A DNA stretch of 64,000 bases. Source: CADEDH01 sp965262175 (lineage in GTDB: Bacteria > Actinomycetota > Acidimicrobiia > Acidimicrobiales > SZUA-35). Of this stretch, positions 59,280 to 64,000 are shown piece by piece. The notes beneath the pieces were generated by a model. That model saw only the letters and a list, made by a program, of their open reading frames with translations, had not been told where the DNA came from and ran no database searches. The DNA is taken from assembly GCA_965262175.1 (NCBI GenBank), contig CBDHES010000002.1, positions 1,302,001 to 1,366,000 on the forward strand. Reading direction: 5' to 3'. The translations under genes and the position numbers were made by a program. Each line of letters starts with the position of its first letter. The first letter of the stretch is position 1.

Positions 59280-60674
59280 TCAGGTCGCGAGCGTCTCGAA
59301 GTAGCTGGTCAGGGCACCGACATCGTTGGGCAGCACCTCGTATCGCTCCCGCCGGTCGAACAGCTCGGAGAGGAAGGGGGGCAGCGGCGGGCGGACCCCG
59401 GTGGCGGTTTCGACGGCGTCGCCGAACTTGGCCGGGTCGGCGGTGGCGAGGGTGACCATCGGGGTCTCGTCGTCGGTCTGGAGCCGGCGGGCGGCGACGA
59501 GGCCGACCGCGGTGTGGGGGTCGACGAGGCGGCCCAGGGTCTGATGGACCCGTGCGATCTCGGCCAGGGTCTCGTCGTCGGCGACCCGGGCGGCGGCGAA
59601 CTCGGCGTCGATCATCGACCGCCAATCGGCGGGCACCTCGGCTCGACCTTCGGCCCGGAACCGGCCGATCAGATCGGCGACGGCCGCGCCGTCCCGCTCC
59701 GACGCCTCCCACAGGAGCCGTTCGAAGTTCGACGAGACCTGGATGTCCATGCTGGGGCTGAGCGACGGCTCGACGGTCCGGGCCTCGAGGGCCCCGGTCT
59801 CGAAGAACCGGGTGAGGACGTCGTTGCGGTTGCTGGCGACGACGAGCTGGTCGACCGCGAGGCCCATCCGCTTGGCGTACCACCCGGCCAGCACGTTGCC
59901 GAAGTTCCCGGTCGGCACGGTGAACGACACCGGCCGCCCGTCGGGGGCGACGGCTCGGGCCGCGGTCACGTAGTAGACGATCTGGGCCATGACCCGGGCC
60001 CAGTTGATCGAGTTGACCGCGGCCGGGGCTCGGCCGCCGAGGATGGCGTGGTCGAGGAACGCCGCCTTCACCAGGTCCTGGCAGTCGTCGAACGTTCCCT
60101 CGATCGCCAGGTTGTGGATGTTGGGGGCGGTGACGGTCGTCATCTGCCGGCGTTGGACCTCGGACACCCGGCCGTGGGGGTGGAGGACGACGGCGTCGAC
60201 GTTGGTCCGGTTGGCGAGGGCTTCGATGGCCGCCGAGCCGGTGTCGCCCGAGGTGGCGCTGATGACGACGACCCGCTGGTCGCGGGCGTTGAGCTCGTGG
60301 TCGAGGAGGCGGCCGACGAGCTGGAGGGCGATGTCCTTGAACGCCAGGGTGGGTCCGGTGGTGAGGTCGAGGAGGTGGTGGTTGTCGCCGAGGTCGATGA
60401 CCGGGCACACGTCGGGGTGGCGGAAGCCGGCGTAGGCCGCGGTGACCATCTCGTCGAAGGTGTCGCCGTCGATCGAGCCCTCGACGTAGGGCCACATGAC
60501 CCGGGCCGCCACCTCGGCGTAGGTCGCGTCGTCGCCGAGGTCGGTCAGGTCGGGCAGGGGCGGCACGTCGAGGGGGCAGTACAGGCCGCCGTCGGGGGCC
60601 AGGCCGGTGAGGACGACGTCGGCGAAGCCCAGGTCGGGTGCCTCACCCCGGGTGGAGCCGTAGCGGATCGCCAT
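59280..60674 (-). CDS. thrC: Threonine synthase
   Basis: A 464-residue PLP enzyme converting phosphohomoserine to threonine. It has the long (E. coli/yeast-type) form with N-terminal YGSTRGEAPDLGFADVVLTGLAPDGGLY. The PLP lysine is in TGPTLAFKDIALQLVGRLL, SATSGDTGSAAIEAL binds phosphate, and VPTGNFGNVLAGWYAKRMG follows. It ends 18 bases before... the same-strand hom gene lies upstream. No homoserine kinase (thrB) is found next to it. Confidence 0.96.
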   Translation of the reverse strand: MAIRYGSTRGEAPDLGFADVVLTGLAPDGGLYCPLDVPPLPDLTDLGDDATYAEVAARVMWPYVEGSIDGDTFDEMVTAAYAGFRHPDVCPVIDLGDNHHLLDLTTGPTLAFKDIALQLVGRLLDHELNARDQRVVVISATSGDTGSAAIEALANRTNVDAVVLHPHGRVSEVQRRQMTTVTAPNIHNLAIEGTFDDCQDLVKAAFLDHAILGGRAPAAVNSINWARVMAQIVYYVTAARAVAPDGRPVSFTVPTGNFGNVLAGWYAKRMGLAVDQLVVASNRNDVLTRFFETGALEARTVEPSLSPSMDIQVSSNFERLLWEASERDGAAVADLIGRFRAEGRAEVPADWRSMIDAEFAAARVADDETLAEIARVHQTLGRLVDPHTAVGLVAARRLQTDDETPMVTLATADPAKFGDAVETATGVRPPLPPFLSELFDRRERYEVLPNDVGALTSYFETLAT

Positions 60675-60692
60675 CGTCGTCGCCTGCCGTGC

Positions 60693-61982
60693 TCAGTCGC
60701 CGATGACCCGGAGGAAGCCGAGCACGTCGGTGACGACGTCGAGGTCGCGGAGGTCGTGGAGGGTGGCCCGGAGGTTGCGTTCCCGGGCGCTGTGGGTGAT
60801 GAACGCCAGCCGGGCCCCGGTGCCGAGGCCCTCCTGCTCCATCGATCGGATCGACACCCCGTGGCGGCCGAACACCCCGGCCACGGTGGCCAGCACCCCG
60901 GGGGCGTCGTCGACCTCGACGTTGAGGTAGTAGGCGCTCTCCAGCTCGTCGATGGGGCGGATCCGGGCCCGCTCGCCGCTGGGCACCGGGCGATGGGTGC
61001 CCCGGCTCTTGTTGGTGGCGGCGTCGACGAGGTCGCCCAGCACGGCGCTGGCGGTCGGTCGGCCGCCGGCCCCCCGGCCGTAGAACATGAGCTCGCCGGC
61101 CGCGGCGCCCTCGACGAACACGGCGTTGAAGCTGTCGCGGACCGAGGCCAGCGGATGGGCCTCGGGGACCATGGCCGGGTGGACCCGGACCGCCAGCTGA
61201 CCGCGGGGGTCGCCGCCCGGGTCGACGAATCGCTCGGCGATCCCGAGGAGCTTGATCTCGTAGCCGAGGCGGCGGGCGAAGCCGATGTCGGACTGGGTGA
61301 TGTTGGCGATGCCTTCGTGGTAGACGTCGCCGGCGACGACGTTCTGCCCGAAGGCGAGCGAGGCCATGATCGCCGCCTTGGCCCCGGCGTCGTAGCCCTC
61401 GACGTCGGCGGTCGGGTCCCGCTCGGCGTAGCCGAGGTGCTGGGCCTCGCTGAGGGCGTCGGCGTAGGTGGCCCCGTCGAAGGCCATCCGGGTGAGGATG
61501 TAGTTGGTGGTCCCGTTGAGGATTCCCATGACCGCGGTCACGTCCTCGCCGAGGAGCGATTCCCGCAGCGGGCGGACGATGGGAATGGCGCCGGCGGCGG
61601 CGGCCTCGAAGAGGAGGTCGACCCCGTTGGCGTCTGCGGTCTGGTAGAGCTCGGCGCCGACGTTGGCCAGCAGCTCCTTGTTGGCGGTGATGACCGGCTT
61701 GCCCGACTTGAGGGCGTTCTGGATGAGGGTCCGGGCCGGCTCGATGCCGCCGATGACCTCGACCACGACGTCGATCGACGGGTCGGTGACGAGGGCGTCG
61801 GCGTCGGTGGTGAGCAGGGCCGGGTCGACGGCGGTGCCTCGGTCCTTGCTGGTGCTGCGGACCGCGATCGACGCCAGCTCCAGGTCGACCCCGGTGGCGG
61901 TGGCGATCTCCGCCCGCCGCTCACCGATCAGCTCGACCAACGCCCCGCCGACGATTCCACATCCAAGCAATCCGACTCTCAT
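60693..61982 (-). CDS. hom: Homoserine dehydrogenase
   Basis: A 429-residue NAD(P)-dependent enzyme reducing aspartate semialdehyde to homoserine. The Rossmann motif VGLLGCGIVGGALVELI opens it. KPVITANKELLANVG and GILNGTTNYILTRM are the family signatures, with AEADPTADVEGYDAGAK-like AERDPTADVEGYDAGAKAAI. The C-terminal ACT domain (~345-425, YYLNVEVDDAPGVLATVAGVFGRHGVSI) implies feedback control by threonine. It ends 18 bases upstream of thrC. Confidence 0.96.
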   Translation of the reverse strand: MRVGLLGCGIVGGALVELIGERRAEIATATGVDLELASIAVRSTSKDRGTAVDPALLTTDADALVTDPSIDVVVEVIGGIEPARTLIQNALKSGKPVITANKELLANVGAELYQTADANGVDLLFEAAAAGAIPIVRPLRESLLGEDVTAVMGILNGTTNYILTRMAFDGATYADALSEAQHLGYAERDPTADVEGYDAGAKAAIMASLAFGQNVVAGDVYHEGIANITQSDIGFARRLGYEIKLLGIAERFVDPGGDPRGQLAVRVHPAMVPEAHPLASVRDSFNAVFVEGAAAGELMFYGRGAGGRPTASAVLGDLVDAATNKSRGTHRPVPSGERARIRPIDELESAYYLNVEVDDAPGVLATVAGVFGRHGVSIRSMEQEGLGTGARLAFITHSARERNLRATLHDLRDLDVVTDVLGFLRVIGD

Positions 61983-62027
61983 CGGTTGGAGGATATTGGG
62001 CCGACCCGACCGCCGGTGCGGAATTCG

Positions 62028-63317
62028 CTATCGGTCGGGCGGCTCGAAGCAGTCGGTGGCGAGGAGGTCCTCGTAGGTCTCGCGTCGTACGACGGCGCGT
62101 GCGTCGCCGTCGCGACAGAAGACGACCGGGGGGCGGAGGATCTTGTTGTAGTTCGAGCCCATCGAGTGCCCGTAGGCCCCGGTGACCGGTGTGGCGAGGA
62201 TGTCGCCGACGGCGACGTCGTCGGGCACGTCGGCCTCCCGGACCAGCAGGTCGCCCGACTCGCAGTGCTTGCCGACCACCCGGGCCCGGTTGGGTCGGGG
62301 CTCGCGGACCGCCCGGGCGAGGAACGTCTCGTAGCCGGACCCGTAGAGGACGGGGCGAGGGTTGTCGCTCATCCCGCCGTCGACGGCGATGTAGGTCCGG
62401 ATGCCGGCCAGCTCCTTGATGGTGCCGACGGTGTAGAGGGTGACGGCCGCCGCGGCGGCGATGGCCCGGCCGGGCTCGATCCCGATCGAGGCGGTGATGC
62501 CGGCCTCGGCGGCCGCCTTGGCGATGATCTGGGACCACTGGGGGATCGTCGGGGCCTCTTCGCCCTCGACGTAGGCGACGCCGAGGCCGCCGCCGACCAC
62601 CAGCTCGGGCAGGCCGAGAGGATTGGCGAACCGACCGATGACCCCGACCGCGTCGGCGAACGAGTCGACCCGGAACACCTGCGACCCGATGTGGGCGTGG
62701 ATTCCGACCAGGTCGACCGAGTCGCTGGCCTGGGCCCGCTCGACGGCCCGGTGGGCCAGGCCGGTCGACACCGTGAAGCCGAACTTCGAGTCGTCCTGGC
62801 CGGTCGAGACGTAGTCGTGGGTCTCGGCCTTGATGCCGGGGGTGATGCGGAGGAGGACCTTGGGGGCGGGGAGGCCGTCGGCGACGAGGGCGTCGAGCCG
62901 GTCGAGCTCGTCGAAGCTGTCGACGACGATCCGGCCGACGCCGGCCTCGATCGCTTCCCGCAGCTCGGTCGGCGACTTGTTGTTGCCATGGAAGGTGATC
63001 CGGTCGGCGGGGACGCCGGCCGAGAGGCAGACGTGGAGCTCGCCGCCGCTGGCCACGTCGAGGCCGAGGCCTTCCTCGTGGACCAGCCGGGCCATGGCCC
63101 GGCAGAGGAACGCCTTGGTGGCGTAGACGGCGTGGGGTCCGAACGCTTCGGCGGCTTCCCGGCATCGGGCTCGGAGGTGGTCTTCGTCGTAGACGAAGAG
63201 CGGGGTGCCGAACTCCCGGGCCAGCTCGGTCGTCTCACAACCGCCGACGAGGAGCTGCCCGTCGGCCCCGACGGTGGAGTTGTCGGGGAGGAGTGACCAG
63301 GAGAGAGGGGGCGCCAT
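62028..63317 (-). CDS. lysA: Diaminopimelate decarboxylase
   Basis: A 429-residue fold-type III PLP enzyme making lysine from meso-DAP. The PLP lysine is in AVYATKAFLCRAMARLV. LRITPGIKAETHDYVSTGQDDSKFGF, GIHAHIGSQVF, the glycine-rich phosphate site VVGGGLGVAY and the C-terminal catalytic Cys region VGKHCESGDLL are present. First gene of the lysA-hom-thrC run, divergent from argS across a 55-bp gap. Confidence 0.96.
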   Translation of the reverse strand: MAPPLSWSLLPDNSTVGADGQLLVGGCETTELAREFGTPLFVYDEDHLRARCREAAEAFGPHAVYATKAFLCRAMARLVHEEGLGLDVASGGELHVCLSAGVPADRITFHGNNKSPTELREAIEAGVGRIVVDSFDELDRLDALVADGLPAPKVLLRITPGIKAETHDYVSTGQDDSKFGFTVSTGLAHRAVERAQASDSVDLVGIHAHIGSQVFRVDSFADAVGVIGRFANPLGLPELVVGGGLGVAYVEGEEAPTIPQWSQIIAKAAAEAGITASIGIEPGRAIAAAAAVTLYTVGTIKELAGIRTYIAVDGGMSDNPRPVLYGSGYETFLARAVREPRPNRARVVGKHCESGDLLVREADVPDDVAVGDILATPVTGAYGHSMGSNYNKILRPPVVFCRDGDARAVVRRETYEDLLATDCFEPPDR

Positions 63318-63372
63318 GGGGAAGAGAGTGTACGGCCCCGGCGGTGGGGGCGTCCGGCCTTAGAGTGGGGCC

Positions 63373-64000
63373 ATGTCGATCGTCGATGAGCTGACGAACC
63401 TGGTCGGTGATGCCTTCGAGGCCGAGGGGCTCGATCGTTCCTACGGGACGGTGGGGGTGTCGCAGCGGCCGGATCTGGCCCAGTTCCAGTGCAACGGGGC
63501 GATGGCGTCGGCCAAGGTGGCCCGGAAGGCGCCGTTCGAGATCGCCGAGCGGATCGCCGAGATCGCCGGGGCCGACCCTCGGATCGCCGAGGCCGGCGTG
63601 GCCAAGCCGGGGTTCGTGAACCTGACGGTGACCGACGCCTTCCTGGCCGAGCAGGCCACGGCGGCGGCCGACGATGCGACCTTCGGCTTGGGCCGGCCGA
63701 GCGAGGTCCGTTCGGTGGTCGTCGACTACGGGGGCCCGAATGTGGCCAAGGCGCTGCACGTCGGCCATCTCCGGCCGGCGATCATCGGCGAGAGCCTGAA
63801 GCGGCTGTTCGCCGCCACCGGTCATGAGGTGGTGGGCGACGTCCACCTCGGCGACTGGGGTCTGCCGATGGGCCAGCTCGTGGCGTGGTTGTCGATCCAC
63901 CGGCCGGAGCTGCCGTACTTCGACGAGTCGATCACCGGCGGCTACCCGACCGAGTCGCCGGTCACGATCGAGGACCTCCAGGTCATGTACCCCCAGGCGT
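63373..64000 (+). CDS. argS: Arginyl-tRNA synthetase, 5' part (runs off the window)
   Basis: ATG 63373 opens a frame that stays open to the window edge (209 codons). The N-terminal Arg-tRNA-binding additional domain (SIVDELTNLVGDAFEAEGLD ... FEIAERIAEIAG ... VAKPGFVNLTV) is followed by the catalytic domain start VVVDYGGPNVAKALHVGHLR, where HVGH is the class I HIGH motif, and GDVHLGDWGLPMGQLVAW. Divergent from lysA, conserved order in actinobacteria. Confidence 0.96.
   Translation, partial: MSIVDELTNLVGDAFEAEGLDRSYGTVGVSQRPDLAQFQCNGAMASAKVARKAPFEIAERIAEIAGADPRIAEAGVAKPGFVNLTVTDAFLAEQATAAADDATFGLGRPSEVRSVVVDYGGPNVAKALHVGHLRPAIIGESLKRLFAATGHEVVGDVHLGDWGLPMGQLVAWLSIHRPELPYFDESITGGYPTESPVTIEDLQVMYPQA

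Noticed and set aside
58444..59304. Plus-strand frame rich in Val/Leu opposite the rho acidic linker, resembling a membrane protein
   Set aside because: It is a by-product of reading GAC/GAG/GTC repeats in reverse (VVV/IVV runs). The minus strand has the Rho_N domain and ribosome-binding site.
59514..63296. 1260-codon plus-strand open frame opposite thrC, hom and lysA
   Set aside because: Composition is typical antisense sequence, and all three opposite-strand genes have complete catalytic motifs.

Overview
This 64 kb window comes from a very GC-rich actinobacterial chromosome. The order argS / lysA-hom-thrC-rho-rpmE-prfA-prmC-rpiB-glyA-wecA-atp is the conserved actinobacterial housekeeping block. 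The F420/PPOX-type oxidoreductases, abundant GTG starts, 4-nt stop/start overlaps and a likely leaderless promoter fit the same picture. I infer a member of the Acidimicrobiia, from gene style only; no rRNA marker is present.

Layout. 0-6 kb: accessory genes (SigE-type ECF sigma factor, D-aminoacylase, soluble chemoreceptor-like globin-sensor protein, AraC regulator divergent from a nitroreductase-like and an NTF2-like protein). 6-10.4 kb: minus-strand run RDD membrane protein, cysteine desulfurase, MnmA, Sua5, the last three coupled by 4-nt overlaps (tRNA modification). 10.4-21.3 kb: SpoIIM-family protein, a group of redox genes (DUF3500, FAD monooxygenase, PPOX, TPP enzyme), then a tightly overlapping DUF58-MoxR-DUF4350-DUF4129-membrane protein operon. 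21.4-32 kb: methyltransferase, degenerate rhomboid with a B-box zinc finger, NfuA-like protein, small membrane ORFs, MFS transporter, DnaJ-domain protein, PPK2, M48 protease, VanY-like peptidase, and an ECF41 sigma factor coupled to a phytoene-desaturase-like oxidoreductase. 32-36.7 kb: paaXABCDE, the phenylacetyl-CoA epoxidase operon with its repressor, all overlapping and probably leaderless. 38.7-53.5 kb: glpX, the complete ATP synthase operon (separate b and b' genes), wecA, glyA, rpiB, a cNMP-binding protein, prmC, prfA. 55.3-64 kb: an unknown conserved gene, rpmE (cysteine-less bL31), rho, thrC, hom, lysA and divergent argS (cut by the window edge).

Most notable structure: a two-gene unit (serine-linker lipoprotein plus secreted six-cysteine protein) occurs twice in opposite orientation, at 36.8-38.6 kb and 53.5-55.3 kb, bracketing the ATP synthase/prfA block. 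Within the unit, an almost identical 5' block and an 838-bp 3' block (3 differences by direct reading) flank a strongly diverged ~510-bp core. The core encodes the lipoprotein's C-terminal domain and the partner's signal peptide. This constant-variable-constant mosaic suggests gene conversion or cassette diversification, and the inverted repeats could invert ~15-18 kb.

Second notable point: rho reads as two frames. A well-formed start with Rho_N domain and acidic linker is followed by a 2-nt shift near 58,406-58,411 into the frame encoding the rest of Rho.
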